64,000 nucleotides of DNA from Rhodosorus marinus (Eukaryota; Rhodophyta; Stylonematophyceae; Stylonematales; Stylonemataceae): the NCBI GenBank assembly GCA_029953675.1, contig JAMWBK010000005.1, positions 2,561,001 through 2,625,000 on the forward strand. The letters are read 5' to 3'. Made by a program: the position numbers and the translations under genes. Each line of letters starts with the position of its first letter. Within the stretch, counting starts at the first letter, position 1. Positions 46,121-58,900 of this stretch are shown here, piece by piece. Below the pieces are notes generated by a model. That model saw nothing but the letters and a program-made list of their open reading frames with translations, searched no databases and was not told the DNA's origin.

Positions 46121-48104
46121 CTTTCAAAGAGATCTCTCCTGACTTTTACCCGCTAACACAAAGAACCTGTCGGAAAAGAAAACACAATTGACAATCACGT
46201 CAGTTGGCAGCTGAAAGCGCACAGCCAAGAGATGGCCTCGATTGCATACGTTTCTTATTCACCGAAAATAATAAAAAAGTCGTCCATGAACGAGTGGATT
46301 CCTTCCGCTCGTGTTTTTCGCAACGAAAATTCGTCAGTGCTCAGAAGTTCCCTTTCCTTCCAAACCCTTTCACAAGCTCTTAAGTCGTCGTTCCTCACCG
46401 AACCAGAGAGAAGAGCGTTTCGAAGGCGTATGGAAACCAATTCTTCCTAACCGAAAATTTTCCGTTTGCGTCTTAAAGAGAAGGAATCGATGGAAAATTT
46501 CGCTTACGAGAGTCTCGATGAAATCGATTTGGCTTCGGGGTCGGCCAATACCCATAACGAATTAAAGTGTGATCCTAATCGATGTTACCAATGATCTCAG
46601 TGGATCGAATCCAAGTTCATCGCTCAGCCGTGTTTAGTGATCCATTTTCCCGCGCCGGAATCGCATGACTTTCGCCACAGGCGCTGGATTGGGTGGATTC
46701 AGTTTTGGGGTTTGAGAAGGCCTATGGTTGTGGAAGAACAGGCATAAGAGCTACAAGGTGAACTTAGAGAGGTTTATAGGCCATCCAGCTCAAACCTATT
46801 GCGTGCCACGGGGACCTGTTTACTCCAGCCCACATTGAGCTGGAGATTCAATAGAAGCCACTGTGGATCGGTTGAATTGACGGAAATTGGGTTGGAAAGA
46901 GCTACCAACATGGCAGAATAGAATTAGGTACTAGAATGAACACAAACAACCTCAGTTCAGTTCATGGCTTGTCCCACTCAAGGAGCCTCCATAAAGACTC
47001 GCTCAATGCCCCCTATCTACTCTACGTCTAAAACCGCGATATCTGAGATTCAACGCAAGCTATTCGAGGTTGATTACGTACCGAGTGGAGTAAGCTTGGG
47101 TTCGTGGAAAAGTATGGTCATAACAGAACAGAATGGAGAAGTAGAAGGGAGATGAATCAACCTCAGCTCATTGCCTGTCCCTCTTAAAAATCCGCCCAAC
47201 ACGATCTATTTAGTTTGGGGTCTAAACTGCGATCTCTAAGATACAATGCAGACCAGTCAGGATTGCCTAACGAGTGGAGTGTGTTTGGGGTTGAGAAGAC
47301 CCTTAACCAGGACAGAACAGAATAGAGAGGCAAAAGGGAGATGAATCAACCCCAGCGCATTCCCTGTCCCACTAAAACACCCACCCCAACGCCTTATATC
47401 TAGTCGAGGGTCTTAAAACCTCGATCTCTGAGATTCAATGCAACCAATTCAGGATAGCCCAACAAGTGGAGTGCAAATTTGGGGTCGAGAAGAACAAAAG
47501 CTATGACAGAACAGAAGCGAGAGGTAGGAGGGAGATGAACCTACCATCATCTCATCGCCTGTCCCACTCAAAGCCACCCAAAAAGGGTCGCGCTCATTGC
47601 TCTTTTATATTCGGTCTGGACTGAGAAAATCCTTCTCGAAATATAGAATAATTCAAGATCCGGAGCCAATTGGAGGATCGATTTCAAAATTGGGATGGCA
47701 ACTCTGATCGAAGAGGAAGTTGTTGTTGCGGGAAGGGGAGAGAGAGAGAGGAGTGGTGTTGAAATTTTGGATGATTTGAAGTCTGTTGAAGAGAGACAGA
47801 ATTTGTTTGTTACTGTTGAGGTGGCTCAATACTGTTTACCTATTCGATTCTGGAGTCTGTTGTTTTGGGACAGTTTGTTTTATCCCATTGGTTGAATGGG
47901 TGGGTTGGCGCCACGTCGATTGTATAGAGCCAGGAGGAGTGACGAAGTACTGGAGGTAGTTGTTCGGACTTGGTTTCTTGGAAATAGAATCTAGATTACC
48001 TGTGAGACGCACGGACAGGTCGGGTATTAATGGTAGTTCTGTAGGAAGGTTCTCAGGATCGATAGAATAGGAAGCGCTTCTCGTTTTACGTATTTTAGGA
48101 CATC
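46121..48104. other. Intergenic region containing a tandem repeat array
   Basis: No supported gene. A degenerate tandem repeat occupies about 46680-47600. Frames such as 47695-47895 (plus) are low-complexity and lie in the purine-rich approach to the IF-3 gene. Confidence 0.45.
46680..47600 (+). repeat. Degenerate ~190-bp tandem repeat array
   Basis: The landmark GGGAGATGAA recurs at about 47148, 47336 and 47530 (spacing 188 and 194). Each is preceded by CAGAACAGAA-type sequence and followed by a CCTGTCCCACT-like block, then a TCTGAGATTCAATGCAA-like block. A TTGGGGTTGAGAAG-like block and earlier, weaker copies begin near 46680. About four to five diverged units in all. Confidence 0.8.
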
Positions 48105-49519
48105 ATGGCTCTACGCCTTCGAGGACTTTTTGCCGCCGCTCCACGGAGCTTGGCGAGGGTATGGAGGTCAGAATCTCTGCTTGGCGTTTTCGGACAGAAG
48201 CGTACGCTTGGACTGGCCTCCAATAGACTGGGTAAGAGTCCTTCCTTCCGTATGGCGTGGAACGGGGGAGGGGGAGGGTTGCTTTGGTCCTGTCTTATCC
48301 GAATATCTGTGAATTATCTCGTCACGCAGCCCTCGATTTGGCAGAGAGTCGTCCTCGTGGGAAACTTGTGCTGCTCCGTGAGTTTCATAGCACCTCGCCA
48401 GCCCTGATCAAATACAGGAAGAAAACTCCCCAGCAGAAACAGGAGGAGGAGCAGAAGAAGATCTCGTTGAAAGAGGATCTTCTTGACCGTTACAAGGACT
48501 TGACCATCGCGGACCTGAGAAAATACGACTTCCGGAAGTACCCTTACGACGAGGAGATTCCACAAGACGAAGAAGTGCGCTTACTCATCGATGGTGAATA
48601 CAAGGGCGTGATGACGGTAAGCTTTTGTCGTCGCAAAGACAGCAACCAAATCGGTCCTCTGCCCACTCCGATTCCGAGGCGCACCACTGGTACCCCAACG
48701 TCGAAATAGCGCCGACTTATTGACTTTTGGTATCTTTGCTTGTGGGTCCAGGCGAGTGAAGCGTTGAGACTCGTCCGAAGCGAGGGGCTTAATCTCGTCC
48801 AAGTGAGCTTGAGAACTGGAATCCCGCTCTGTAAAGGGCTGGATTTTCGACAATACCTTCTTAATCAGAAGATTGGCCCAGAGATCGTTGAGAAGACGAA
48901 AGCTACGAATGTGAGCTAGCATTCTCCTCAGTGCGACAGTATCGTCACGATCTGAAGAGCTTTGACAAAATCATCCACCCTCTCCTGTGCATTTGAAATA
49001 GTTGAAAGTCAAGGAAGTCCGCATCTCACCTGCAATAGACCAGCGCGATATGGACAGGCTCCTAGCGAATGGGCAGAAGTTCTTAGAGGTATGTAAACCT
49101 GTTGACTACTCCGTCCTGGCACGGTCAAGATGGTCTGTTCTTCTCTACGATGGCCGGTAACTAGGCTTTAATGGGGGTTTTTGAACTACTTTGCGTCCAT
49201 TTCCAGAGATCAATGGATGTTAAAGTCAACGTCCACTTCAAGCCTCAGCATAGAGGCATGTACCAGGAAGGAATAAATAAGTTGGTAGGCAGTTTTCCCC
49301 GCTTCCACTTGCTCGGTCCCAATCCTTTTTGAGTGTAAGGATTCTGACCCAGTCGTCTGGACGCCCGTGTCGGAAACCTGAACCCTTTAGGACAAGGCCG
49401 CATCGGTGTTGAAAGAATTTGGAACCATCGAAAATTACAAGTATAGAGAAATCAAGAGGGACATGAACGGAAAGATCTTGTTCAAGCCACTTTCCTTCAT
49501 GGTCAAATGCCCGAGATGA
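48105..49519 (+). CDS. Mitochondrial translation initiation factor IF-3
   Basis: Six exons (48105-48231, 48330-48616, 48752-48910, 49002-49088, 49207-49284, 49391-49519) give 288 residues. The first 40 residues (MALRLRGLFAAAPRSLARVW) are Arg/Ala/Leu-rich and fit a mitochondrial presequence. The IF-3 N domain follows: IPQDEEVRLLIDGEYKGVMT, ASEALRLVRSEGLNLVQ, and a diverged GIPLCKGLDFRQYLLNQ where NPPVCKLxDYGKYxYE is usual. The C domain has LKVKEVRISPAIDQRDMDRL, VKVNVHFKPQHRGM and a final strand FKPLSFMVKC. IF-3 binds the small ribosomal subunit and helps select the initiator. A charged KKTPQQKQEEEQKK stretch precedes the N domain. Confidence 0.85.
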
Positions 49520-49778
49520 ACCAGGACAACGCGTGGGGCGGGTGCAGCGGACCCATTCCCTGAAGCTTTTCCAGTGGGGCAAGTTTGTCCTATTCGAAAG
49601 GAGAGCATTGACGCTGCTGCTGGACTGAGAAGATCCACCTTGACGACTCCCATTTCAAAGATCGTTAGTACGTCGTAGCGAAAATTTTTCCATTCCGCAA
49701 TATGGAGGCGCTTAGTCGTAAACGGCAGATTTGTTGGGAATCATCATCTCACGATGCAGAAGAGGCGGACTCTGTCCC

Positions 49779-51174
49779 TCAAATTTTACTACTGTACAGT
49801 TCCAGGTCACCCCTAACGCGGTTGAGAAGAAACATATCGGAGTGGGTCAAGACGAGAAACCCCTCTTCTACATCCTCACGAAACCCAACGGCCAGGAGGT
49901 AGTCGAGCCCGCCGTCAGCAGCGATGACTCTCTTCTGAAAGGCTGCGTTTTCCAGTCTGATTTTTCGAAACTTGACGTCTCTAGGCTGGTTGATTATATT
50001 AGTAATATACTTGCCCATGGTTCCGTAGCAAGTCTTCCGGACATCTGCGGGATTACCATCCAGCTTCACGACCGCGGCCTGTATGCGATTCATGGAACGA
50101 AGTTTGGCTTATGAGCAGATGTGAAGAGACTTTTTTCGCCTGAATCGTTAGAGCGTGGGCGCTTGGTATCACTCACGCTCATCTCTTTGAGGGCCTTTTC
50201 CATGTCAATCGTATCGTCCTGTCCAGATGCCTCCCGCATCGCTTTCTCTTCCGCTTGCTTCTTCTTCAGCAAGTCCGTTTCCACTTTCTTCCGCGCGGCC
50301 GCCTCCTCGCTACGCTTTTCGAGCTCCTGTTCAGTAGGCGAATGGGACAAGGAGGTCAGCTTCTCGAAGTCGTCAGATTGAAAACGGGGAGGATTCCACT
50401 CACATTCGCCTTCTCTACACCGAATCGTCGAATTCGATCCTCTCGCAAAAGCTGACGAAGTCTCTCCCGCTCTCTTGCCTCATCCTCCTTGTCTTTCCTC
50501 CGTAGATCGATCGCTCTTTGTCGCTCCTGCTCCTCCACCACTTTGCGCGTCTCCGCCATCTGCTTACCCCTCTGAATCCTACGAAAATGTGTGAGCCAAT
50601 TCACAGTTTTAGCCTGTAAACTGCTATCGGATTAGAGGCAATCAGTCTTCGTTTCGCGCTGGTGTGTACCTCTCCTTTTCCCTAGTTTTCTCGGCAACCT
50701 TCTCGTTCTCCGCCTGAACCCTCCGATTCTCTGCGATCCGTTGCTTCAGTTCTTCGGCCTTGGCGGCCTTCTCCTCAGGAGTTAATTCCTTCTTCGACTC
50801 GGCAACGGCATCGGCAGGCAACGGATCATTTACGTCGGGCTCCTGATCATGTTCACCGATCCATGTTATAGCGGCATCCAGCGTTGAACCCCCATAGAAC
50901 AGACCTCTATCGCAAAAGGGACAGGGCACCAAATAAAAGCATCAAGAAACAGAGTTAGATTGACGGGACTCGGGCTGCGACTAAACAGGGAGATTAATCA
51001 GCCAAACCTCATGGCCCGGTTCCTCGGAAAACCCATCTCGATCATCTCCGCCAGAAGAGCCTCGTCAACATGAGGAGGCAGCTTAACACCTCCATCAACA
51101 GGAGACGACTCCACCGCAGCTTTAACAGACTCCGAGCCTCCATCTTCAACTTTCACCGGCTCTTTATCCTCCAT
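49779..51174 (-). CDS. UBA-PUB domain protein, probable p97/Cdc48 cofactor
   Basis: Five exons (51174-51008, 50906-50670, 50578-50404, 50326-50177, 50078-49779) give 342 residues. An N-terminal UBA domain is split by the first intron: LLAEMIEMGFPRNRAMRGLF then YGGSTLDAAITWIGEHD. A long charged coiled coil follows (EEKAAKAEELKQRIAENRRV, EARERERLRQLLREDRIRR), as in UBXN1. The C-terminus is a PUB domain: TMGKYITNIINQPRDVKFRK, IRLENAAFQKRV and GGLDYLLAVGFRED. UBA binds ubiquitin and PUB binds the C-terminal tail of p97/Cdc48, so it should bridge ubiquitinated clients to the ATPase. No UBX domain is seen. The intron before the PUB exon uses GTGAGT at 50176. Convergent with IF-3, 259 bases between stops. 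Confidence 0.85.
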
Positions 51175-52787
51175 TCTCACCAGCACCGGTCCACTCCCAC
51201 AACAACCAAAAAAACAGGAAAATTCCAGTTCTAATACAACAAAATCGGGCTAAAAATTCCTAATAGCTAAAGAAGGATGCAGCTAACTACCCCGTGAGGT
51301 AAACGCATTCCTTATCTACCCTATCGATCCTACCGCACATGGTCGTCAACGTGCATAACTCGACAAGGCGTCGGACATCAAGAACAATCCGTTGACAACA
51401 CCCTCTAGGAGATATTAAATGATTGAATATAAATCAATTTAAACGTAATTGATTGCTTTTGATTGAAAATATCTTCACGAGGGTTTTTGGTAGGAGATGG
51501 ACGCCCAGATGAGTTGGTTGATGCCTATGACGGGATGGAAGTTACTGACACGGCCCAGAGCGCCAGGGTGAGGCTTGAAATCTGAAAGTGAATGGTCTAT
51601 ATGGTGGAGAGATTGGATGCCAAGGTGATGGCGATATCTATTGGGAGGTAAAGATATCTAGAGGAAAAAATAGGACGGCATTATGCTAAGTCTTTTGTAG
51701 ACTTGGTACTACTTGTAGGGATCGTCTCCGGACCATCTGAAGTTGCTCTGAGAGATGGATGGGGGTTTTTTTTTTTTTCATGTCGATTTGGGTGCTTTCT
51801 GCTGCTGATGCTGTTGAGGAGGGTTTTGTAGATTCTTCTTGTCTCTCTTGGTCGTGTTGTTTGCACGCGCAAAAACTGGACAAGATCCGAATGTCCGACG
51901 GGTGGTACACGTACGTAGGATCTCCAAACTAGCAACTAGTAGCACTGCATGTGGAAACCCTCCTCATGAACAACTGCGTTCACAGCCAAGGCCGATAGGA
52001 TCCTCCATCGTGCACTTCCAATTAGAGACGATCCAAGCCCGAGGGCTTCCCGGTCAGCAGTGAACGAATCTATGGACAGACTCAGCAGGTCAATTTCGAC
52101 ACGTGCAGATAAACAATTCGCTCAATATTTATCTATACGAAAATATCTACGAAGCTCTTTTGCAACGGACTATTTTAAACCAAAATACATATCCACCCAT
52201 GACGCACACAATCTTCTTCTAAGATTCATTGGTTTAACTGGATATCTTATAACTATTATAATTACGGGGATGAGACGTAGAAAAAAGTTACTGACAGCAG
52301 GATCAGGCCCTTCTGTACTGATGACGATTCCAGAAAACTGTAGAACCCTTAGAGCCTATACCTTTTACGTTAATATAATTTCAAAATACAAATAAATTAC
52401 TATATATACAATATTATAGCGTAAACGATCACTCGGAGTTGCACAGTAGTTGCGACCGCTTTCCCCCCTTCCTCGTGCTGATTCCTGAAAATACAATTCG
52501 GCCGTAGGCGCCTAAAAATTTCAACTAGAAGATATTTCCTTTATTTGACTATTTATTTAGTTTTAATCAGAAACTTAATAAGAAGTCAAATATGATTAAA
52601 TAATTTTGTGTTTTGTGGCAGTGAATGATTGGATTTTGGCAGGTGATGAAAACTGTTGTTTTTAGGATTGGAAAAGGCGGCTTTTGAAGAGATGTCTTTT
52701 GTAAAGGTCTTTGGTTGGGGATGATGGCTCAGCTATAAGAAGGGTAGACCACTTGGGAAGGATTGCTTGACCTCGGCTAAGGGTGCG
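51175..52787. other. Intergenic region
   Basis: No supported gene. AT-rich segments lie at 51400-51480, 52230-52430 and 52530-52620. The last 100 bases are purine/T-rich leader of MsrA. Confidence 0.45.
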
Positions 52788-53608
52788 ATGAAAGGAGTGA
52801 GAGCAAGTTTTACGAGACTGATATTGATACTGGTTAGCATATTTTTGGCGTTGAAGACGATGGAATTTTTGTCGAAGATGTTGGGGAAGAAGAGTGCGAT
52901 GGTTGAGGAGAAGGACGCTCTGGCTGGGAGAGGGACGAATTTGGCAGTTTCTGGCTCGCACGCGATTTTTAAGACCAAATTGGATCAGGAATTCAAGGGA
53001 ATGGAAATGCTACAGGTTGGTATGGGGTGTTTCTGGGGAGCAGAGAAGAAGTTCTGGACTGTGGATGGCGTCGTTTCTACAGCGGTCGGGTACTCTGGGG
53101 GCTATACCCCGAATCCAAGTTACGAGGAGGTTTGCTCAGGAATGACTGGACATAGTGAGGTTGTGAGGATAGTTTTTGACCCTACCAAGACTTCGGTTTC
53201 TTCTCTTTTGAAAGTGGTAAGTTGAAATCTCTCGCGACGAGCCGATATGTTCCTGTTCAGCTCTCGCTAACTTGCTTTCCCTGCCTTTCTTTCCGACAGT
53301 TTTGGGAAAGTCATAATCCCACTCAGGGCAACCGTCAGGGAAACGACGTAGGCTCTCAGTACAGGTCTGCAATTTACTACTACTCAGAAGAGCAGAAGGA
53401 GCAGGCCGTTGCATCCAAGAAAATGTACCAGGAGAGACTTACTGCAAAGGACTACGGCAAGATCACGACCGAAATTCTTCCATCGAAGACGTTCTACTTT
53501 GCTGAGGACTACCATCAGCAGTATCTCAAGAAAAATCCGCGTGGATACTGCGGACTAGGAGGTACCGGAGTCTCCTGCCCTGTCTCCTTCGGCGTTTCAG
53601 CTGAATAA
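52788..53608 (+). CDS. msrA: Peptide methionine sulfoxide reductase MsrA
   Basis: Two exons (52788-53216, 53300-53608) give 245 residues. The catalytic motif [13 protein letters not shown] is intact, with the nucleophilic Cys at about residue 82. Also present are [38 protein letters not shown], then [20 protein letters not shown] and YRSAIYY. The tail has Cys residues in [13 protein letters not shown], which can act as resolving cysteines regenerated by thioredoxin. It repairs oxidised methionine (S-sulfoxide). The N-terminal 75 residues start with a basic, hydrophobic segment ([20 protein letters not shown]) that could be a signal anchor or part of an organelle-targeting sequence. Confidence 0.93.
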
Positions 53609-54944
53609 GTGCTGTCTGATTACTAGTAAATCCAAATATCTAACTATTGAATAGAGATATGCCAAGCCTCATCTATGAAGTCCGTTCAGAGAATGGTGAT
53701 GAGGTCAATCGTTAGCTAGGAAACAGTGTGGAAACAGCACCCTACCATAGACGAGGACGGCTTGGGCTCCGTCAGCCTGTAATACCGTTGAATGCTTCAC
53801 TAGGGAGCTCCCTATTGGAGCCCTTAAAGAGAAAATAAGAGTATATCGATGCGCTATGAAGCCCCCGATGGGTTCTGTGGATACGCTGCGTGGAGACCTT
53901 TCGCTCTCATGCTTATCCAATGGACGTGCATGCGTTGCCGAAGAGCCAGGCTCCGTTGTGGGACAAAGCTTTCCACACAGGGGGAACAAAACTACCCTCG
54001 CTGTATCCGCAGACTCTGTGACGCGACAGTCGGATCCTTTTGGTGTCACTGGGGTTCGATGACAAACTGATTCCGATTGCCATAAAACCCTTCGGACTGG
54101 CCAGATGACACAAGATTTCCTGCGAGAAGGCTGTGATCACATGCTCACCAAGCAGTACGAGGTGCAAACAACGTGTGGGGCTCAACTAAACAGAACACTT
54201 TGCGCAGGGAACGCAGAGCTTGGTTAGGGCTTTGCGTGTGGATCAGTCGGACCAGCCACTGATTCCTTGTTTTTCTTCCTTTTAGTAGCTGGAGACCCCG
54301 GGTTGTGGGGTTAAACCCAAACATTTTCCCTAGGTTGTGATAGAATTAGTCTTGCGCTGCCTAACTGGAAACTCCTAGTAAAGTTTCCAGTTACGATAGT
54401 CCGGGGTTTTCCCCCCCAATGGTTGGAAGCTTTAACTATGTAGGGAATTGAGACACTTGTGCTTGCGGATGTTGTTGTACATGTCAACCCAGGTCCAGGT
54501 CCAGCAAGAAGTTGATCAACTTTAAGACCGCGCCGTACATTGGCAGACGTTAATTTGGCACGAGCAGGGCCCTAGCTTCTTCTCTCGCTTGATCGAATAA
54601 CTTCACCTGCCAGAGAAACTTACGAATCTAACACAATCACATGGAAGCGCCTATAATCTGTAGAGCTGCTCGGAAGAGTTGACTCTGTCCGTTTGCCGAG
54701 GTTCAAAGGCTGTTGCTTCTGGGTCGCGGGGAGGAAAAAGATCAATTCCCCCTCCTCAATTCCCCCTGAACTGTTTCAGCGATTCGACGTTCGGGATCCG
54801 CGCGCCGAAGGTATTCAATTGGACGAAGCGAAGCTACTGTTCAATCCGTTCCGAGCTTACATTGTGTGGAAAGACGCTGTCGGAAACTTCTCTTTCGAAA
54901 AAGTCGCTAGTGAGCTGGCCTGTCGGTAGTTCTGATGCCATCAA
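53609..54944. other. Intergenic region with a hairpin
   Basis: No supported gene. Plus frames at 53849-54070 overlap in two phases without motifs. A perfect hairpin sits at 54362-54393. Frames at 54679-54966 run into the 3' end of the membrane protein gene. Confidence 0.4.
54362..54393. repeat. Perfect 12-bp inverted repeat (hairpin)
   Basis: TAACTGGAAACT at 54362-54373, an 8-nt loop, then AGTTTCCAGTTA at 54382-54393. Position does not tie it clearly to a gene end. Confidence 0.8.
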
Positions 54945-55934
54945 TTACTCGTTCTTCTCTTCCTGAATATTTTGAGCGAACTCGCTGCAAGAGTATGCCA
55001 CGTTTCCACACAATGCCAATGTCAAACCAGCAAGAAGTGTGGTTCCTCCGGGAAACCCGCCGAGGTAGCTCTGTGGCCACACGATCGTTGCAAGAGACAA
55101 CACCCACGTGAACGCCACCATAGAAACGCAGAGTGTGAACCACTTTCGAGTCTGCGCCACAACGCATCCGAATACACCAGCGAGAAGCTGGAAAACACCA
55201 GCGGTAATCGTCAATTCCGGGTAGACGATCAGCATCGGCTCTTCAACGACAGGCGGGTCGTATGGACCTGGTCCCATGTATGCTCGTACAACGGAACCTC
55301 CAATGATAAAATACAGGCCGCCCAGCGTCAGGTTTATTGCCCACAACAGCAGCCTTTTCTTCGAGTATCCAGATCCTTGCGATTTCCCATCGACTTGATG
55401 TTTCCGGACAACGTTTCCAATCATGAACTGCCCGCCTTGCAGCGCGAAACACCATGAAATACCAGACAAAAGGGCAAAAACCCTGACGCAATCGTACTGT
55501 GGCAAAGTTAAATTATATGCTGGAGGTACTTGACGATCGTTCACGAGATCGTTGATAGGGGCCGCAAGAACCCATACTGTGAACACAAACCATCCCAGAA
55601 CGAACGCCAAAGCCATCCAGGCTGTTGTGATCATCTTGTTCCCAGCTTTCACCAGTAGGAGCGCACCGCCGACCAATACTCCCGCCAGACCAAACAAGAT
55701 CTCACCACAAGCAGACACAAGCAGCAGACTCTGACTGAAAGGTCCTGGCTGGGGATCAGCAAACCGGAAAGCCCTCATCGCGCCCTCGTTCATGACGAGA
55801 TAAGACCACAGAACAAACAAACCAACAGCAGTCAAAAACCCTCTTGAAAGCCCCTTGTTCGACTCCTTCTGAGCCTCAACATCAAGCTCCGCATCCATTG
55901 AGCTCAGCTCAACCTTCTCACTATCCACCGCCAT
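54945..55934 (-). CDS. Eight-helix membrane protein, family member A (intronless)
   Basis: A single-exon gene of 329 residues from MAVDSEKVELSSM (an upstream Met at 55997 is less likely). An acidic N-terminus is followed by eight hydrophobic segments including SYLVMNEGAMRAF, LLLVSACGEILFGLAGVLVG, MALAFVLGWFVFTVWVLAAP, LSGISWCFALQGGQFMIGNV, GLYFIIGGSVVRAYMGPGPY, ITAGVFQLLAGVFGCVVAQ and TTLLAGLTLALCGNVAYS. Residues are shared along the full length with the copies at 60419-61405 and 63576 onward, at roughly half identity by eye. I do not recognise the family and claim no function; a role as transporter, channel or membrane organiser is open. Absence of introns is unusual beside its neighbours. 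A C-rich (sense G-rich) leader lies at 55935-56170. Confidence 0.75.
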   Translation of the reverse strand: MAVDSEKVELSSMDAELDVEAQKESNKGLSRGFLTAVGLFVLWSYLVMNEGAMRAFRFADPQPGPFSQSLLLVSACGEILFGLAGVLVGGALLLVKAGNKMITTAWMALAFVLGWFVFTVWVLAAPINDLVNDRQVPPAYNLTLPQYDCVRVFALLSGISWCFALQGGQFMIGNVVRKHQVDGKSQGSGYSKKRLLLWAINLTLGGLYFIIGGSVVRAYMGPGPYDPPVVEEPMLIVYPELTITAGVFQLLAGVFGCVVAQTRKWFTLCVSMVAFTWVLSLATIVWPQSYLGGFPGGTTLLAGLTLALCGNVAYSCSEFAQNIQEEKNE

Positions 55935-58900
55935 CACTCCCTTCTCCCCTTCCCCCCACCCCGTCCCCCCACCAAAAAAACCAGCACACACCACCACAAG
56001 CCCAAAGTCTCCAATTAACTACCAACACCCCATGCACCCCCTCACCTTCCCCTTCCCACAGTATATATCAACCTCAAATATCCATCCCTATCCATCATCC
56101 ACAGACCAAAAAGTCAGCAAATCCAATCTTATAACTCCCAGCAAAATCCCCTCCCTCCCCCCCCCCACATCCTAAAAATGCTTAAGGCAGAATGGTCCAC
56201 AACCTGATCAAAACAAAATTTATTAATAATGATTAATATGTAGTCCAATAGATTCTCTTGGAGAACATTATTGTATGCGGACCGGGGGGGGGAGAATTAT
56301 ATTTCCACTTTTAGGTTTGAAAGAATTTTGCGTATTTCCACCCCCCTCAATATTTTGTAGTATATAATAATTTCAAAAAGGCCGTCGGGGGGTGGGGGGG
56401 GTGGGGTGAGGGGAATTATCTGTTTAGTCCCGAGCCTCCGAAAAACGAATTCGCCCATTCTTATCCATTGCACGGAATCAACTATGTGTGCTGAGGATTA
56501 AAGTCCACACTGGGTAGAGGGCGGGATTGGAATAAAGTCCACCTTGGATAGGACGGGTTTTGTTGGTTGGTGCGGGGAAGCTAGTAATTGGCTAACTCAT
56601 GATTTTGTGAGCATTAATTGGATGAACTAGAAACAATTAATTTGTTTTTAAGTACTCTTATCGGAACTATGGTTAATTAATACGTATATTGAAAACATAT
56701 ACACCAATTGTAGTGACTTCTTAGTATTAAGGGAAAATGAATGGTGGGTCTACATACTAAGCCTCTGCTATTGGCCATAATAGTGTTCCATATGTTTCTA
56801 TTAGTATTTTTTATTAGGTATTTCAATATTTCCTACATGTATCGACATCGCCTCAACCCAAGTTGGAACTTGTCCAACACGGCATGCTAGAACAATTGCC
56901 GTTTATTCTAGCAAGAATCCGATTCTGAAAATTGGAGTCCTCCAATACAGCTCTTGTTTGCCACGTCCAGTCCAAGAAACGCCCCAAAAAATTCTCGGGG
57001 CCCCCACCGATTCCTCGAGCGAGCCTCGTGAAATCAGGCTCGTTTTACTCGCTCCACAATAAAAACCCGGGATAACCATTAAAAATTCCTATCCGACCAG
57101 CCTAATATCGAAAAACCCACCCCCGCTTAAATCCCGTGTCTCCGTCCGCAATGGTCTACGTTCGGATTTCAATATCTGTCCAGGAAAGTGAATCTTTGTA
57201 CTGAATTGTGATAAAAATTAGATCATACATCAGGCCATGTGAAAACTTGATTGATCGTTGATTAGGGGGATCTTTTTGTTCGTTGGACAAGACGAGCTGC
57301 TTTGGTACCTTTGGAGTCCTTAGGCGTTACTTTACAGGGGAAGGAGGAGGTTGAAAGCCGCCCTTTTGGAATTTTTTTTACAACGTACAACGTAAGAGAT
57401 TCCTTAGGAACTGCAAGGGTGAGAGCTTTAACGCGGTTTCAAGATGAACGAGTCTCAAGCAGACGGTTTTTTACCCTTCAGAGGCTAAGACCCCCCAATG
57501 AGGTACGCTGGGAAGGGGGCAGAGGGCGGGCCTCCATAACTAAAGCAGGCTTACAGCGCAGGAGAGTGAATTTAGAACAAGTCTAAGTCAGGATGGCCAC
57601 GGTAACCTGCCGCGCAACCCCTACGACCACCAGCGCGAGAGAGATGTTTTAGGCAAAAGAATCGGAGCTTCGGCCATCTTCACTACTGGGATTTTGGTTG
57701 CGGGGGTCCGCCAACTGCCCATTTGGCTGGTACCCAGCTTTGAAGTAGAAGCCAGAACGATGATAGTTTTCCTTTTACGGTAAAGAAAAAACCTTGCTTT
57801 GGTCTATCTGCCTATACGCTATACTTGTACCGTCTAGGTACAACTATAAGTGTCATCATCTACTCTCGATCTCATCGACTTTTTTAAATGAATTTACAAC
57901 ACTGGCATCCTTTTTTATGATTCTATGGAATGAGAATATATATGACACTTAAATGCTTTTTGCTCATTTTTTTTTGGAATGGCCGTCGTCAGTACACTTT
58001 CAATTTCCGGGCACGGGGCCAAATCAAATAAATTGTTAGTTTTATCATGATCCGTAAATTCTTCTGGACAAATCTGCGCTTTGAGTGGGAATAAGATTGA
58101 TTGAATTCCAATAAAAATAATCCACTACAGCTGAAGTCTGTCCCGAACTTCAACTAAACAATTAAGGATTTGGAGCTTTTTTTGATGATTTTAACTATCG
58201 GGGAGCAGTGTTTTTCGAATTTTATATTTTTTAGCCGCGAAAGACATGGTCCTTGGTATGAAGTCAATTTGCTAATTGTTTTGATAAATTGTTTAGAACA
58301 GAGTTGTCTCGCACATGTACATGTCCATCGCCATCCCCCCAGGCCTTTTTCAAAAAGAATTATTGAGGGGGGAGTTGCTTTCGCACTTCAAATCGTCTGG
58401 GGACAGATTTTCTACCGGGTTCCAAAAACACTTATCGAAACAAACAGAAAACGATTACCTCGTTGATGAGTTTCTTTGATTCTTTATCCGAAATTGGAAA
58501 TCTGTAGGCCGGTATGGAGAGTTCATTTCTGGTTTCCCCGTCGTTCGCACGCCTTCGGCACGCGGGGTTCAGCCCTTGTGGCTTCTCTGCGCTGCCGGGC
58601 TTCGCGCTTCGGAGTAAACGTGGTTGCTCCTTAGCCTTCCTAGAGCGCGGCTGGTCCGGGACCAACCCCATCAAACATTGGGAAGAATCGGCCTCAAAAC
58701 GGCTCGACATCATCATGTGTTTTCGGACTAATGAAACGACCTACCCTAGCACAGCTTGAAGAGGTATATATTGCAATCCTTTAGGTCCCTCGTTTTTGAT
58801 GTACTCGGCATTAGAACGCGAGGCGTATTGCCTCAGGGTATTGACATCTGCTGCTTTCCAATACAAGAACGACCAGAGTGACTTGCGTCCCCCACAAAGG

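Noticed and set aside
53849-54185. Cys-rich overlapping frames
   Set aside because: Three phases on both strands stay open here, so openness is not evidence; no zinc-finger spacing fits.
57302-57586. Plus-strand frame with GC-rich, rRNA-like appearance
   Set aside because: No recognisable rRNA core segment and no protein motif.
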